A DNA stretch of 64,000 nucleotides from Bacillota bacterium (GCA_023511625.1 JAIMBD010000002.1:248001-312000); one strand, 5' to 3'. Positions 15,004 to 25,338 are shown, counted from the first letter of the stretch. Notes: generated by a model not told the origin, from the sequence alone. Made by a program: numbers and translations.

Positions 15004-16419
15004 TTAGATGTTATAGTACAGCTCGAACTCCATGGGGTGCGGCCGGAGGTTGACCTGCGCCACCTCCTGGGTCCGCTTGTAATCGATCCAGGTCTGCAGC
15101 AGGTCTTCCGAGAAGACGCCTCCGGCCAACAGGAACTCGTGATCCTGCTCGAGCGCCCGCAATGCCTCCTCCAACGAGCCCGGGACGCTCTGGATCGAAG
15201 CCTTCTCTTCCGCGCTCAAGGTGTACAAGTTTTTGTCGATGGGGCCAAACCCGAGCTGGCGCGGGTCTAGTCGCCGGCGGATTCCGTCTAATCCCGCCAG
15301 CAGGATAGCGGCAAAGGCCAGATATGGGTTGCTGGTCGAGTCTGGCGTGCGGAACTCGATCCGGCTGGCCTGGGGCCGGTCGGTGACCGGAATCCGGACC
15401 GCCGCCGAGCGGTTGCCGCGCGAAAACACCAAATTCACCGGAGCCTCATACCCGGGCACCAGCCGTCGGTACGAGTTGGTCGACGGGTTGGTCAGCGCCA
15501 GAAGGGCCGGGGCGTGGCTCAAAATGCCCCCGATGTAGAACAACCCGATCTCCGACAGGTTCCCGTAGGCGCCGGCCTGGAAGAAGAGCGGGTTGCCGCC
15601 TTTCCACAGCGAGCTGTGGACGTGCATTCCACTGCCGTTGTCGCCAAAGAGCGGCTTCGGCATGAAGGTTACGGTCTTGCCGTGCTGGTGAGCCACGTTC
15701 TTCAAAATGTACTTGTACAGCAGGACGGTATCGGCCATTGCCGTCAAGGTGTTAAAGCGCAGGTCGATCTCCGCCTGCCCCGCCGTTGCCACCTCGTGGT
15801 GGTGCATCTCGACGCGCACTCCCGCTCGCCTGAGTGCCTGGACCATGGCCGTGCGCAACGCGTTGGTGGCGTCAAGCGGCGGAACCGGGAAGTAACCCTC
15901 CTTCGGCCGGATGGTGTGCCCGAGGCCCCCCTCTTTTCCAGAATTCCAGTGGCCTTCTTCCGAGTCGACGGCGTAACCCGACTGGTGCCCTTGGTTGAAG
16001 TACCGGACAGTGTCAAAGATGAAGAATTCCAGTTCCGGCCCCCAGTAGGACACGTCGGCGATGCCGCTCTCCTTCAGGTACGCCTCCGCCCGACGGGCAA
16101 TGGTGCGCGGGTCCCGCCCATAGGGGTTCCCTGCGGGGTCGGTCACGTCGCACATGATGCTCAGGGTGGGGACGCTACCAAAGGGGTCGATCACCGCCGT
16201 GGAGGGGTCTGGCACCATCACCATGTCGCTCTCTTCAATGCCCCGAAACCCCCGGATGCTCGACCCGTCAAAGGGGATACCGCGCTGCAACAGCTCCTCG
16301 TCGACTTCCGCCGCCGGAATGGTCAAGTGTTGCCAAACTCCTGGTAGGTCCACGATGTGGAAGTCGACCATTTCGATCTGTTGCTCCCGAATCAGGCGTA
16401 TGACTTCCGCGACGTTCAA
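15004..16419 (-). CDS. glnA: Type I glutamine synthetase, 471 aa
   Basis: ATP-dependent amidation of glutamate, the main ammonia assimilation step. Visible motifs are PFDGSSIRGF near residue 50, SYWGPELEFFIFD (metal-binding Glu), the NGSGMHVHSSLW loop, ALTNPSTNSYRRLVPGYEAP (ATP site), and RIEFRTPDSTSNPYLAF. The length and the KNLYTLSAEE segment, which carries a Tyr at the adenylylation position, suggest the beta subtype rather than the shorter alpha form common in Bacillus. The start is TTG at 16419, supported by AGGAGG seven bases upstream; there is no nearby ATG or GTG. No glnR is adjacent. Confidence 0.95.
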   Translation of the reverse strand: MNVAEVIRLIREQQIEMVDFHIVDLPGVWQHLTIPAAEVDEELLQRGIPFDGSSIRGFRGIEESDMVMVPDPSTAVIDPFGSVPTLSIMCDVTDPAGNPYGRDPRTIARRAEAYLKESGIADVSYWGPELEFFIFDTVRYFNQGHQSGYAVDSEEGHWNSGKEGGLGHTIRPKEGYFPVPPLDATNALRTAMVQALRRAGVRVEMHHHEVATAGQAEIDLRFNTLTAMADTVLLYKYILKNVAHQHGKTVTFMPKPLFGDNGSGMHVHSSLWKGGNPLFFQAGAYGNLSEIGLFYIGGILSHAPALLALTNPSTNSYRRLVPGYEAPVNLVFSRGNRSAAVRIPVTDRPQASRIEFRTPDSTSNPYLAFAAILLAGLDGIRRRLDPRQLGFGPIDKNLYTLSAEEKASIQSVPGSLEEALRALEQDHEFLLAGGVFSEDLLQTWIDYKRTQEVAQVNLRPHPMEFELYYNI

Positions 16420-16651
16420 TGCCTGTCCTCCTTATCGCCCGAAAGGGCGTCGGAACCGCTCCGCGCGTCTGGCGCCGGCGCCCCGACCCCGACCAGCACT
16501 CCCACCTATGGTGCCCGTTCCCCCAAAGCGGCGGACGGGTTTTGCCCTGCCTGCGGAAAAGCCCCGCCGCCCTACGCCATGCCATCGGGTGTCCGCACCC
16601 CGTCAATCCCGCGGCTTTTTGTCAGGTTTTCTCCGGGCTCCCACAGTTATT
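16420..16651 (-). promoter_or_regulatory. About 230-nt leader of the glnA transcript
   Basis: The predicted glnA promoter lies about 230 nt before the start codon, leaving a long untranslated leader. It contains several GC-rich hairpins, the last being GCCCTTTCGGGC just before the AGGAGG ribosome site. I do not recognise a known riboswitch class. No open frame with a convincing start is present. Confidence 0.4.
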
Positions 16652-16658
16652 CCGACCC

Positions 16659-16688
16659 ATTATAGTGAGGGTTCGTAAGAAGTGTCAA
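16659..16688 (-). promoter_or_regulatory. Consensus sigma-A promoter for glnA
   Basis: On the minus strand, a perfect TTGACA (16688-16683) and a perfect TATAAT (16664-16659) are separated by 18 bp. It is divergent from the tkt promoter, 40 bp away. Confidence 0.85.
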
Positions 16689-16729
16689 CGACATGTAAGA
16701 TTGATTCCCTCCGCAGAAAGTGGCTACAA

Positions 16730-16758
16730 TTGCCAGCCCGTCCCCATCGGGATACAAT
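16730..16758 (+). promoter_or_regulatory. Sigma-A promoter for the pentose-phosphate operon
   Basis: TTGCCA (16730-16735), 17 bp, TACAAT (16753-16758), five of six matches in each hexamer. The predicted start is near 16765, leaving a leader of about 145 nt to the tkt start codon at 16912, with a GCGTTCGC-type hairpin around 16788. The leader does not match a riboswitch that I know. Confidence 0.75.
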
Positions 16759-16911
16759 AGGCGTGACCGGGAGCCTCCCCACCCGGCGTTCGCCGGTGCA
16801 TAGGCGCAGGCGCACTGCGCATCATCTGAGAGAGTGGCGGATCGGCACAGCGCCGTCCGCAATCGGCGGGCCGGCACTGTACACGACTGGAGGACGGGAA
16901 AAGGAGCAACC

Positions 16912-18906
16912 ATGCTGGGCGAGGACACCGACATCCATCAACTGGCTATCACCACCATTCGCGCGCTGAGCCTAGACCAGGTAGAGGCTGCCCGCTCTGG
17001 TCATCCCGGGATGCCCCTGGGCGCGGCTCCCATGGCCTACGTGCTGTGGTCTCGATTTCTTAAGCACAATCCCAACAACCCGACGTGGTTCAACCGCGAC
17101 CGGTTTGTCCTCTCTGCAGGCCACGGTTCGGCCTTGTTATACGCCCTGCTGCACCTGAGCGGTTATGCGCTACCGTTGGACGAGCTGAAACGCTTCCGCC
17201 AACTCGGCTCGCGCACGCCAGGACATCCCGAATATGGATTGACGCCGGGCGTGGAGACAACCACCGGACCCTTGGGCCAAGGCTTTGCCACGGCCGTGGG
17301 AATGGCGATGGCCGAGGCCCACCTGGCCGCGCGGTTCAACCGCGAAGGGTTCCCGCTGGTCGACCATTACACCTACGTCATCGCCAGCGACGGCGACCTG
17401 ATGGAAGGGGTCAGCGCCGAATCCGCTTCATTGGCTGGCCACCTGAAACTGGGCAAGCTGGTGGTGCTGTACGACGACAACCGCATCTCCATCGAGGGCG
17501 CCACTGACCTCGCCTTTACCGAAGACGTGCTGCGCCGGTTCGACGCCTACGGCTGGCACACCCTGCGAGTGGCAGACGGCAACGACCTTAACGCCATCGC
17601 CGAGGCCATTCGCCAGGCCCGCGAAGAGACCGGGCGCCCCAGCCTGATCGCCGTCCGCACCCACATCGCGTGGGGCAGCCCCCATTTGCAGGATTCCCCC
17701 CAAGCCCACGGGGCGCCGTTGGGTCCCGAGGAGACCGCCCTGACCAAAGCCGCCTACCATTGGCCCACGGACACCGCTTTCTTCGTTCCCGAGGCCGTGC
17801 GCAGCCACTTCGCCCAGTTGGCCGAGCGCGGGCGCAACCAGGAAGCGGCTTGGCAAGGGCTTTGGGGTCGCTACCAAAGCGCGTACCCCAAGGAGGCGGA
17901 ACAGTTCGCGGCGGGATTATCCGGGCGTTGGGACGGCGACTGGGAGACGCTGGTCCCGCCGTTTCCGGCCGGAGACCAACTGGCCACCCGCACCGCATCG
18001 GGCCGCGTGCTCAATCGCATCGCCCCGCACCTCCCAGGATTGTGGGGCGGATCGGCAGATCTTGCTCCCTCTACGGAGACCTATCTCGAACGGCAGGGAG
18101 ATTTCGGCCCCGACAACTATGCCGGCCGCAACATCCACTTCGGCGTGCGCGAACATGCCATGGCCGCAGCCCTAAACGGCATTGCCCTACACGGGGGAAG
18201 CCGTCCTTACGGCAGTACCTTCCTGATCTTTTCCGACTACCTAAAGCCGGCCCTACGCCTTTCTGCCCTGATGCGGCTGCCTGTGGTCTACGTCTTTACG
18301 CACGACTCCATCGGGATCGGGGAAGACGGGCCCACCCACCAACCGGTGGAACAGTTGGCGGCCTTGCGGGCCATCCCGCACCTGTGGGTGATCCGCCCGG
18401 CTGATGCCAACGAGACCCGAGAGGCGTGGCGCCTGGCCCTCGAGACCCGAGACCGGCCCGTGGCCCTGGTCTTGAGCCGGCAGAAGCTGCCGGTGTGGGA
18501 TGCCGCCGAAACCGTGGGCGTGCGCCACGGCGGGTACATCCTGTACGATCCCCCGTCCGTGGACTTGATTCTCTTAGCCAGTGGGTCCGAGGTCGCATTG
18601 GCGCTGGCTTCCGCCCGGCGTCTTAGGGACGCTGGCGTCGGAGCACGGGTGGTCAGCATGCCCTGTTGGCAGCTGTTCGATGCCCAGCCCCAAGCGTACC
18701 GGGAGACGGTATTGCCGCCGTCCATACCCTACCGCTTGGCCATCGAGGCCGCTGCCCCCCTCGGGTGGGAGCGGTATGTAGGGTCTCAAGGCCGCGTCCT
18801 AGGTCTTAACCGATTCGGCGCGTCTGGAGCTGGTGACGCCGTCATGCGCGAGTTCGGGTTTACCATCGACCGCGTGCTGGCCTTGGTGCACGACTGGTTG
18901 GGCTAA
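16912..18906 (+). CDS. tkt: Transketolase, 664 aa
   Basis: Thiamine-diphosphate enzyme moving two-carbon units between pentose-phosphate and glycolytic sugars. Seen in order: [18 protein letters not shown], the [13 protein letters not shown] loop, the ThDP motif [19 protein letters not shown] ending at the DDN metal ligand, the pyrimidine-domain [20 protein letters not shown] with the catalytic Glu, [18 protein letters not shown], and [15 protein letters not shown] near the end. Length is normal. ATG at 16912 has AAAAGGAG before it. It is the first gene of a seven-gene operon containing the whole pentose-phosphate pathway except ribose-5-P isomerase and epimerase. Confidence 0.97.
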   Translation: MLGEDTDIHQLAITTIRALSLDQVEAARSGHPGMPLGAAPMAYVLWSRFLKHNPNNPTWFNRDRFVLSAGHGSALLYALLHLSGYALPLDELKRFRQLGSRTPGHPEYGLTPGVETTTGPLGQGFATAVGMAMAEAHLAARFNREGFPLVDHYTYVIASDGDLMEGVSAESASLAGHLKLGKLVVLYDDNRISIEGATDLAFTEDVLRRFDAYGWHTLRVADGNDLNAIAEAIRQAREETGRPSLIAVRTHIAWGSPHLQDSPQAHGAPLGPEETALTKAAYHWPTDTAFFVPEAVRSHFAQLAERGRNQEAAWQGLWGRYQSAYPKEAEQFAAGLSGRWDGDWETLVPPFPAGDQLATRTASGRVLNRIAPHLPGLWGGSADLAPSTETYLERQGDFGPDNYAGRNIHFGVREHAMAAALNGIALHGGSRPYGSTFLIFSDYLKPALRLSALMRLPVVYVFTHDSIGIGEDGPTHQPVEQLAALRAIPHLWVIRPADANETREAWRLALETRDRPVALVLSRQKLPVWDAAETVGVRHGGYILYDPPSVDLILLASGSEVALALASARRLRDAGVGARVVSMPCWQLFDAQPQAYRETVLPPSIPYRLAIEAAAPLGWERYVGSQGRVLGLNRFGASGAGDAVMREFGFTIDRVLALVHDWLG

Positions 18907-19014
18907 AAGACGCCGCGAGCGCCGCCGTCGCCCTTTGTCCCGCGGCCCTATCGCCACCCATAGTCCCCCAATGGCAGCCGTTGTTCGGAGGTATGAGTAA
19001 GGAGGAAACGCCTG

Positions 19015-21774
19015 GTGAACGCCATCGGCCGCCTCAATCAGTTGGGACAATCCATCTGGTACGACTACATCCGGCGCAGCCTCATCACCTCAGGAGCCTG
19101 GGACCAGTTGGTCCAGGCCGGTGTCAGCGGCATCACCTCCAACCCCACCATTTTCGAAAGGGCCATCGATGCCTCCGATGACTACGACGCCGCCTTGACC
19201 GGACTGGTGGAAGAGGGCGCAGACCTGGCCGCGATCTACGACGCCTTGGTGTTTGAGGATATCGCCCGTGCCGCCGACCGGCTGCGGCCGCGATGGGAAG
19301 CCACCCAGGGCCAAGACGGGTACGCCAGCATCGAGGTCTCACCGGAGTTGGCCGATGACACCGCTGGCACGGTCCGCGAGGCGCACCGCATTTTCGCCCG
19401 GATCGGCCGTCCCAACGTGATGATCAAAGTCCCGGCCACCGAGGCCGGATTGCCCGCCATCCGCCAGTTGATTGCCGACGGTATCCCGGTCAACGTCACC
19501 TTGATCTTCGGGCTGACCATGTACGACCGCGTCATCGACGCCTATCTCTCTGGCCTCGAACAGCGCCGCGGGCGCCGCCAGCCGCTGGAGACGGTAGCAT
19601 CGGTGGCGAGTTTCTTCGTCAGCCGCGTCGACACGCTGGTGGACCGGCGCCTTTCTGAATTGGGCCTCGACCCGGGTTGGGCCGGTCGCGCCGCCATCGC
19701 CAACGCCAAGTTGGCCTACCAACGGTTTCGCGAGCGGTTCGCCGGTGCCCGTTTCGAGGCCCTGCGGGCAGCCGGGGCCCGCGTACAGCGCCCGCTGTGG
19801 GCCTCGACCAGCACCAAGAACCCTGCCTATCCACCTTTGATGTACGTCACGGAGCTGGTAGCCCCGGACACCGTCAATACCTTGCCTCCCGCCACCCTGG
19901 ACGCCCTTTTAGCCTACCAAGGTCCCCTTCGCGAGACTGCAACCCAAGGCGTAGAGGAAGCTCGAGATCACGTGGCGCGACTGGCCCGGGCCGGGATCGA
20001 CCTCGAACAGGTCGCGGACGAGCTCCTCGCGGAGGGGGTGGCGAGTTTTGCCTCCGCGTTTCAGACCTTGCGGCGCGAGTTGGCGCACAAACGCGCTCGC
20101 ACCGTCGCCCAGTGTTTTCCTCCGCGTCTATCCCCACCCGACCACCTGCCGGGATTGGAGGACGCCGAGGCCGAAGCCGAAACCCTCCGCCTCTCCGCCC
20201 GGCTTGAAGCCCGGGATGTCACGCTGTGGCCCGGCGATCGCCGCCAGCTGAGTCAGAGCCTCGGCTGGCTCGGGCTCCCGGAATGGCTCGAGAACCAGCT
20301 TCCGGATTTGACGGCGTTTGCCACCGAGGTCGCTGCAGCAGGGTTCCGCGACGCGGTGGTGTTAGGGATGGGAGGGTCCAGCCTTATCGCCGACGTCTGG
20401 GCCCACAGCCTTGCGCCAGGACGCGGCGGACTCGGGCTCCACGTCTTGGATTCCACCCATCCGCGCGCCGTCTCTCGTTTGGCCACCTCGCTTTCGTTAC
20501 CGCACACCCTCTTCCTCGTCGCCTCGAAGTCGGGCGATACCACCGAAACCTTATTGTTTTACCGCTATTTTTGGGATTTGTTGGAGCGCGAGCAGGGGCA
20601 TCCGGCTCCCGAGCAGTTCGTTGCCATCACCGATCCGGGCAGTCCGCTCGCCCGGGAGGCGGAAGCCCGCCGGTTCCGCCGCATCTTTCTTAACCCGCCT
20701 GACGTCGGGGGCCGGTATTCGGCACTGTCCTATTTCGGCATGGTGCCAGCGGCCCTGTACGGAATTGACCTCCGTGCCCTCCTGCGCCGAACTCAGGCCT
20801 TGCCGCGTCCGGTCTCCGGCGTCTGGTTGGGCACCGTCCTCGGGCAGGCCGCGCGCCTGGGGCGGAATAAGATCACGCTGTGGCTCCCACAACCCCTGGC
20901 CTGGTTTGGCGATTGGCTCGAACAGCTCTTGGCGGAATCCACCGGAAAAGACGGCCGGGGATTGGTCCCGGTGGCCCACGAACCGGCTCAAGACCGCTAC
21001 GGCCCCGATCGCCTGGTAGTGCGCTACCGATTGGCCGGTCACCCCGAGCCCGACCGCGACCGCATCCAGGCGGCCATGCAGGCACAGGGACAACCGGTCG
21101 TGGAATTGACTGTGGCAGATGGCTACGATCTCGCCGCGGAATGCCTACGGTGGGAGTTGGCGACGGCCGTGGCCGGTCACTGGTTGACCGTCAACCCCTT
21201 CGACCAACCGAACGTGCAGGAAAGCAAAGACCGCACCAAGGCCGCCCTGGCCGAGTACGAGTCGCACGGGGAGCTAGTCCTCCCGGACCCCGACCTGGTC
21301 GTAGGGGCCTTGGCCATCCGCTGGCACCACCTTCCCGGTCCTGTGCCCCAGGCGGTTGCGGAAGTCTGGCGCGCCGCGTTGACCGACCTCTCGCCCAATG
21401 CCTACGTGGCGCTGATGGCGTTTCTCGACCCCTCCGCCGAGAACTGGCATGCCCTCGAGCGGCTGCGCGAGGCCCTGGCCCATCGGAGTGGTCGCGCGGT
21501 CACGCTTGGATTCGGGCCCCGCTTTCTGCACAGTACCGGCCAGCTGCACAAAGGCGGCCCAGCCGAAGGCGTGTTCATTCAGTTGGTCGACGACGCGCCC
21601 CCTGTCCTCAAGATTCCCGGATCGGCCTGGGACTTCGGCACGGTGTTGCGAGCGCAGGCCTATGGGGACTTTCAAGCCCTGGCAGCGCACGGGCGGCGCA
21701 CCGTGGCGTTTTACCTGCATGGCAACCCCGCAGATCAGGTTCAGGCGCTGGCCGAAGGCCTGCGACGGCGGTGA
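19015..21774 (+). CDS. tal-pgi: Bifunctional transaldolase / glucose-6-phosphate isomerase, 919 aa
   Basis: A two-enzyme fusion. Residues 1 to about 365 are transaldolase: SGITSNPTIFERAI, the Schiff-base Lys in PNVMIKVPAT, NVTLIFG, and WASTSTKNPAYPPLMYV. From about 390 onward comes phosphoglucose isomerase: VVLGMGGSSLIADVWA, FLVASKSGDTTETLLFYRYF, FLNPPDVGGRYSALSYFG, QPNVQESK, and the C-terminal LHSTGQLHKGGP with the catalytic region. Such tal-pgi fusions are known in actinobacteria and some Firmicutes and join the two ends of the non-oxidative branch to fructose-6-phosphate. GTG at 19015 follows AAGGAGG. It lies 108 bp after tkt, in the same operon. Confidence 0.95.
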   Translation: MNAIGRLNQLGQSIWYDYIRRSLITSGAWDQLVQAGVSGITSNPTIFERAIDASDDYDAALTGLVEEGADLAAIYDALVFEDIARAADRLRPRWEATQGQDGYASIEVSPELADDTAGTVREAHRIFARIGRPNVMIKVPATEAGLPAIRQLIADGIPVNVTLIFGLTMYDRVIDAYLSGLEQRRGRRQPLETVASVASFFVSRVDTLVDRRLSELGLDPGWAGRAAIANAKLAYQRFRERFAGARFEALRAAGARVQRPLWASTSTKNPAYPPLMYVTELVAPDTVNTLPPATLDALLAYQGPLRETATQGVEEARDHVARLARAGIDLEQVADELLAEGVASFASAFQTLRRELAHKRARTVAQCFPPRLSPPDHLPGLEDAEAEAETLRLSARLEARDVTLWPGDRRQLSQSLGWLGLPEWLENQLPDLTAFATEVAAAGFRDAVVLGMGGSSLIADVWAHSLAPGRGGLGLHVLDSTHPRAVSRLATSLSLPHTLFLVASKSGDTTETLLFYRYFWDLLEREQGHPAPEQFVAITDPGSPLAREAEARRFRRIFLNPPDVGGRYSALSYFGMVPAALYGIDLRALLRRTQALPRPVSGVWLGTVLGQAARLGRNKITLWLPQPLAWFGDWLEQLLAESTGKDGRGLVPVAHEPAQDRYGPDRLVVRYRLAGHPEPDRDRIQAAMQAQGQPVVELTVADGYDLAAECLRWELATAVAGHWLTVNPFDQPNVQESKDRTKAALAEYESHGELVLPDPDLVVGALAIRWHHLPGPVPQAVAEVWRAALTDLSPNAYVALMAFLDPSAENWHALERLREALAHRSGRAVTLGFGPRFLHSTGQLHKGGPAEGVFIQLVDDAPPVLKIPGSAWDFGTVLRAQAYGDFQALAAHGRRTVAFYLHGNPADQVQALAEGLRRR

Positions 21775-21828
21775 GACCTTCCGCGCGACCCGAACCCATA
21801 TAAGCCGAGCATTAAGGAGGGACTTCCG

Positions 21829-22734
21829 GTGGACTTGGGGATGATCGGCCTTGGCCGCATGGGGTGGAATATGATGGCGCGCCTGATGGAACATGGGCTG
21901 CACCCCGTGGGGTATGACCCCGACCCGGCGGCGCGGGCCCGGGCCGAAGCGGAAGGCGGGAAGGTGGTCGCTTCCCTCGAGAACTTGGTAGCAGCGCTAT
22001 CGCGCCCGCGCACGGTTTGGGTCATGGTTCCGGCGGGCGACGCCACCGAAGAGGTGCTACACCGGTTGGCCCAATCCCTGGAACCCGACGACGTGGTGGT
22101 AGATGGCGGCAACTCCTACTTTCGCGATACCTTGCGCCGCAAGGAGGCGCTCGCGGCACGGGGCATCGAGCTCGTAGATGCCGGCACTTCGGGGGGGATC
22201 TGGGGCCGTCAGGAAGGTTACTGCATCATGGCCGGGGGGTCCGAAGCGGCCGTGGAACGGTTGCGTCCGGTCTTTGCCGCCCTTGCGCCCCCCGGCGGAT
22301 TTTTGCACGTGGGGCCGACCGGTGCCGGACACTTTGTCAAGATGGTGCACAACGGGATCGAGTACGGCATGTTGGCGGCGCTCGGGGAAGGGTTTGAAAT
22401 CCTCCAAGCGGCGCCATTCCCCTTGCCCCTCGGGGAGATCGCAGAACTTTGGCGCCACGGCAGCGTCATCCGTTCCTGGCTCCTCGACCTGTTGGCCTCG
22501 GCGTACGCGAAACACCCCGGACTGGAAGGCATCGCGGGGTACGTCGAGGACAGCGGCGAAGGACGCTGGACGGTGGCGGAAGCCATCGCCGAAAACGTCC
22601 CGGCTCCGGTGATCACCCACGCCTTGATTAGCCGCCTGGTTTCCCGCCAGCGGGAGTCTTACGCCGCCCGGGTGGTGGCCGCGCTGCGCCAGGAGTTTGG
22701 AGGACACCCGGTGCGCACCGAAAAGCCGCGATAA
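21829..22734 (+). CDS. gnd: 6-phosphogluconate dehydrogenase, short decarboxylating form, 301 aa
   Basis: Oxidative decarboxylation of 6-phosphogluconate to ribulose-5-phosphate. The Rossmann start LGMIGLGRMGWNMMARL, VVVDGGNSYFRDTLRRKE, the substrate motif DAGTSGGIWGRQEGYCIMAGG and the catalytic Lys in GAGHFVKMVHNGIEYGM are all present. At 301 residues it is the short single-domain form (GndA type, often NAD-dependent), not the 470-residue classical enzyme. GTG at 21829 has a strong AAGGAGGG nine bases ahead. It sits directly before zwf, so the two oxidative dehydrogenases are made together. Confidence 0.93.
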   Translation: MDLGMIGLGRMGWNMMARLMEHGLHPVGYDPDPAARARAEAEGGKVVASLENLVAALSRPRTVWVMVPAGDATEEVLHRLAQSLEPDDVVVDGGNSYFRDTLRRKEALAARGIELVDAGTSGGIWGRQEGYCIMAGGSEAAVERLRPVFAALAPPGGFLHVGPTGAGHFVKMVHNGIEYGMLAALGEGFEILQAAPFPLPLGEIAELWRHGSVIRSWLLDLLASAYAKHPGLEGIAGYVEDSGEGRWTVAEAIAENVPAPVITHALISRLVSRQRESYAARVVAALRQEFGGHPVRTEKPR

Positions 22735-22770
22735 TCGGCGGGGGGCCCGGGTGGCGAAGGGAGGCACGAC

Positions 22771-24288
22771 ATGGCAGACAATCCCTTGCGGCTCGGCTTG
22801 GAGGCCGAACGGCGGCCGGATCCGTTCACGCTCATCATCTTCGGCGCCACCGGCGACCTGTGCCGCCGTAAGCTCTTGCCTGCCCTCTACAACCTAGCCC
22901 TCGACGGCTGGTTGCCGGAGCCGTTCCTGGTCATCGGGGTCGGGCGGACTGCCTGGACCGACGACGCCTTCCGCCAGACGGCGGCAGAGGCCATCGACCG
23001 GTTTTCCCGCCGGGCGCGGGATCGCGCTCGGTGGGAGGCGTTCGCCCGCCATCTGGCCTATGTGGCCGGCGACTTCCAAGATGGCGACACCTATCAGCGC
23101 ATCGGTCAACGGCTGACTGAGGCACCGGCAGAGGCCGAGGCCTCGCGCCTGTTTTACCTGGCTACGCCGCCCGCCCTCTATCCGGTGGTGGCAGAGCGCT
23201 TACGGAAAAGCGGACTGCACCGCTCTGACGGGACGGGGTGGGTCCGGATCATCGTGGAAAAACCGTTCGGCCACGATCTCGAATCCGCTCGCGCCTTAAA
23301 CCAGTCGCTCCACCAAGTGTTCGGGGAGGACCAACTCTTCCGCATCGACCACTACCTCGGCAAGGAGACGGTGCAAAACCTGTTGGTGTTCCGCTTTGCC
23401 AACGGCATCTTTGAGCCGCTGTGGAACCAGCAGTTCATCGACCACGTGCAGATCACGGTGGCCGAGTCCATTGGCCTCGAGGGGCGCGGCGGATACTACG
23501 AGTCGGCCGGCGCCTTGCGCGACATGGTGCAGAACCACATGCTGCAACTGTTGTCACTCATTGCCATGGAACCTCCCGCAACCTTGGACGCCGATGCCAT
23601 CCGAGACGAGAAGGTGAAGGTCCTCAAGGCCTTGCGCCCACTGACCGGCCACGAGGTCAACGAGTTTACCGTGCGAGGGCAGTACCAAGCGGGAGTCGTG
23701 GACGGCGTGCCCGTACCGGGGTACCGTCAAGAGCCCGACGTCGATCCGCAGAGTAACACCGAAAGCTACGTGGCGTTGCGCTTGCAAATCGACAACTGGC
23801 GCTGGGCCGGCGTGCCTTTCTACCTGCGTACCGGCAAGCGCCTGGCACGCCGAGTCAGCGAGATCGCCATCCAGTTCAAGCGCCCGCCCCACCGCCTCTT
23901 TGCCGCCACTAGAGCGGCCGAGATGGACCCCAACCTCTTGGCTGTCAAAATCCAGCCCGATGAAGGCATGGCGCTGCGGTTCGGCGCCAAGGTTCCCGGT
24001 CCGCACATCCGCGTGCGCACAGTCAACATGGAATTTCTCTATGGCACCTCCTTCGCCGATCCCGCCCCCGAGGCCTACGAGCGACTGCTCCTGGATGCGA
24101 TGTGGGGCGACTCCACCCTGTTTACCCGCAAGGATGAGGTCGAGGTGGCCTGGGCGTTTATCTCGGGCATTTTGGAAGGGTGGCAACGGTATCATACGCC
24201 GCTGTACTTTTACGAAGCCGGTTCCTGGGGACCCGGCGCAGCCGACGACCTCATCGCCCGCGACGCCCTCCGGTGGCGCCGACCTTGA
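22771..24288 (+). CDS. zwf: Glucose-6-phosphate 1-dehydrogenase, 505 aa
   Basis: First enzyme of the oxidative pentose-phosphate pathway. The coenzyme fingerprint LIIFGATGDLCRRKLLPALYN is followed by RIIVEKPFGHDL, the active-site RIDHYLGKETVQNLLVFRF with the catalytic His region, and RDMVQNHMLQLLSL. C-terminal features include PFYLRTGKRLARRVSEIAI and EAYERLLLDAMWGDSTLF. Length is typical. ATG at 22771 is preceded by GAAGGGAGG. Its assembly factor opcA and the lactonase pgl follow, giving a complete oxidative branch in consecutive genes. Confidence 0.97.
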   Translation: MADNPLRLGLEAERRPDPFTLIIFGATGDLCRRKLLPALYNLALDGWLPEPFLVIGVGRTAWTDDAFRQTAAEAIDRFSRRARDRARWEAFARHLAYVAGDFQDGDTYQRIGQRLTEAPAEAEASRLFYLATPPALYPVVAERLRKSGLHRSDGTGWVRIIVEKPFGHDLESARALNQSLHQVFGEDQLFRIDHYLGKETVQNLLVFRFANGIFEPLWNQQFIDHVQITVAESIGLEGRGGYYESAGALRDMVQNHMLQLLSLIAMEPPATLDADAIRDEKVKVLKALRPLTGHEVNEFTVRGQYQAGVVDGVPVPGYRQEPDVDPQSNTESYVALRLQIDNWRWAGVPFYLRTGKRLARRVSEIAIQFKRPPHRLFAATRAAEMDPNLLAVKIQPDEGMALRFGAKVPGPHIRVRTVNMEFLYGTSFADPAPEAYERLLLDAMWGDSTLFTRKDEVEVAWAFISGILEGWQRYHTPLYFYEAGSWGPGAADDLIARDALRWRRP

Positions 24289-24309
24289 CGGCAAAAGGAG
24301 GTATCGACC

Positions 24310-25338
24310 ATGGCTTTCGCGTCCGACACCCTGACCTTGCACTGGGAAGAACCCCAGCTGCCGGCGGAAGCCTGGCCGCGCCGCCGAGCCCAAAAGGTGG
24401 CCGAGGAACTCGGGCCGTGGCGGGGGGTGGCGGCTACTGTGCTGACGCTGGTCGTATGGGTGGATCCGACGGCCCCGCCCCAGCCCTGGGAGGACTTGGC
24501 CCATATCGTGGTCCAGCGCCATCCGTGCCGAACCGTGGTCGTGGTCCCGGATCCCTCCCCTATCGCAGCCTGTCCGGTGTCGGTCGAGGTCACCCTTAAG
24601 ACCCGACGGGACGCCCCTGCGGTCCTCTTTTCGGAATGCCTCTCTTTGCGTCCCGGGGGATCGCTGGCGCACCACTGGCTAGACTTGGTCCAACCCTGGA
24701 TCCTCCCTGACCTGCCGGCCTACCTGTGGTGGGTCGGCGCGCCACCCCCTCTTGCCTTTCCCTGGGAACTGGTAGCGGCCGGGTTCACCCATTTCGTGTT
24801 GGACTCGGCCACCACCCCGTTGACCCACTGGCGGGCCGCCTTGTGGCGGGCGTGGGACCAGGCCTTGCGGGTAGAGGATTTGCAATGGCAACGCCTCTTG
24901 CCGTGGCGCCAGGCGTTGGCCGACGCCGCCGACGATCCCCGCGGGCGCGCCTGTCTGCGCGAGCCGGAGACCGTAACCGCCTCGTGGCCGGCAGCCTCCG
25001 TCGACGACTTGACGTTGGCGGTGGCCTGGCTGGCCGCACGCCTGCGGTGGCCTCCGGCAATGTGGGTCCCTGCGATTCAGGGCGCCCGGACGCCGCAGCC
25101 GATGGTATCCATCCGCCAGGATACCACCACCGTCAGTGCCGTCGCCGATATCGACCAGGTCCGCTGCACCCTAAGGCGTGAAGGCGACACCCCCCGCACC
25201 CGCACCTACCCGCGTCATGCAGTGGATACCGTGGAGGCGCTGTTGGCCGTATTGGGGCGCGGGCATGACCCCGTCCTGGACGAGGTTTTCGAGGCCGTCC
25301 TCCCTGTGCTGCCGGGCGCCGCCTCGGCTAAGCCGTAG
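24310..25338 (+). CDS. opcA: Glucose-6-phosphate dehydrogenase assembly protein OpcA, 342 aa
   Basis: OpcA is needed for oligomerisation and redox activation of G6PDH in cyanobacteria and actinobacteria. The assignment rests on position immediately after zwf and on the family layout. An N-terminal alpha/beta half contains VAATVLTLVVWVD and HPCRTVVVVPDP; a central LPAYLWWVGAPPPLAF segment follows; then DLTLAVAWLAARLRWPPAMW and a beta-rich end. The opcA LPxxLWWxG motif is well preserved. The start ATG at 24310 follows AAAAGGAGGT. Its presence suggests redox-linked control of the oxidative branch. Confidence 0.9.
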   Translation: MAFASDTLTLHWEEPQLPAEAWPRRRAQKVAEELGPWRGVAATVLTLVVWVDPTAPPQPWEDLAHIVVQRHPCRTVVVVPDPSPIAACPVSVEVTLKTRRDAPAVLFSECLSLRPGGSLAHHWLDLVQPWILPDLPAYLWWVGAPPPLAFPWELVAAGFTHFVLDSATTPLTHWRAALWRAWDQALRVEDLQWQRLLPWRQALADAADDPRGRACLREPETVTASWPAASVDDLTLAVAWLAARLRWPPAMWVPAIQGARTPQPMVSIRQDTTTVSAVADIDQVRCTLRREGDTPRTRTYPRHAVDTVEALLAVLGRGHDPVLDEVFEAVLPVLPGAASAKP

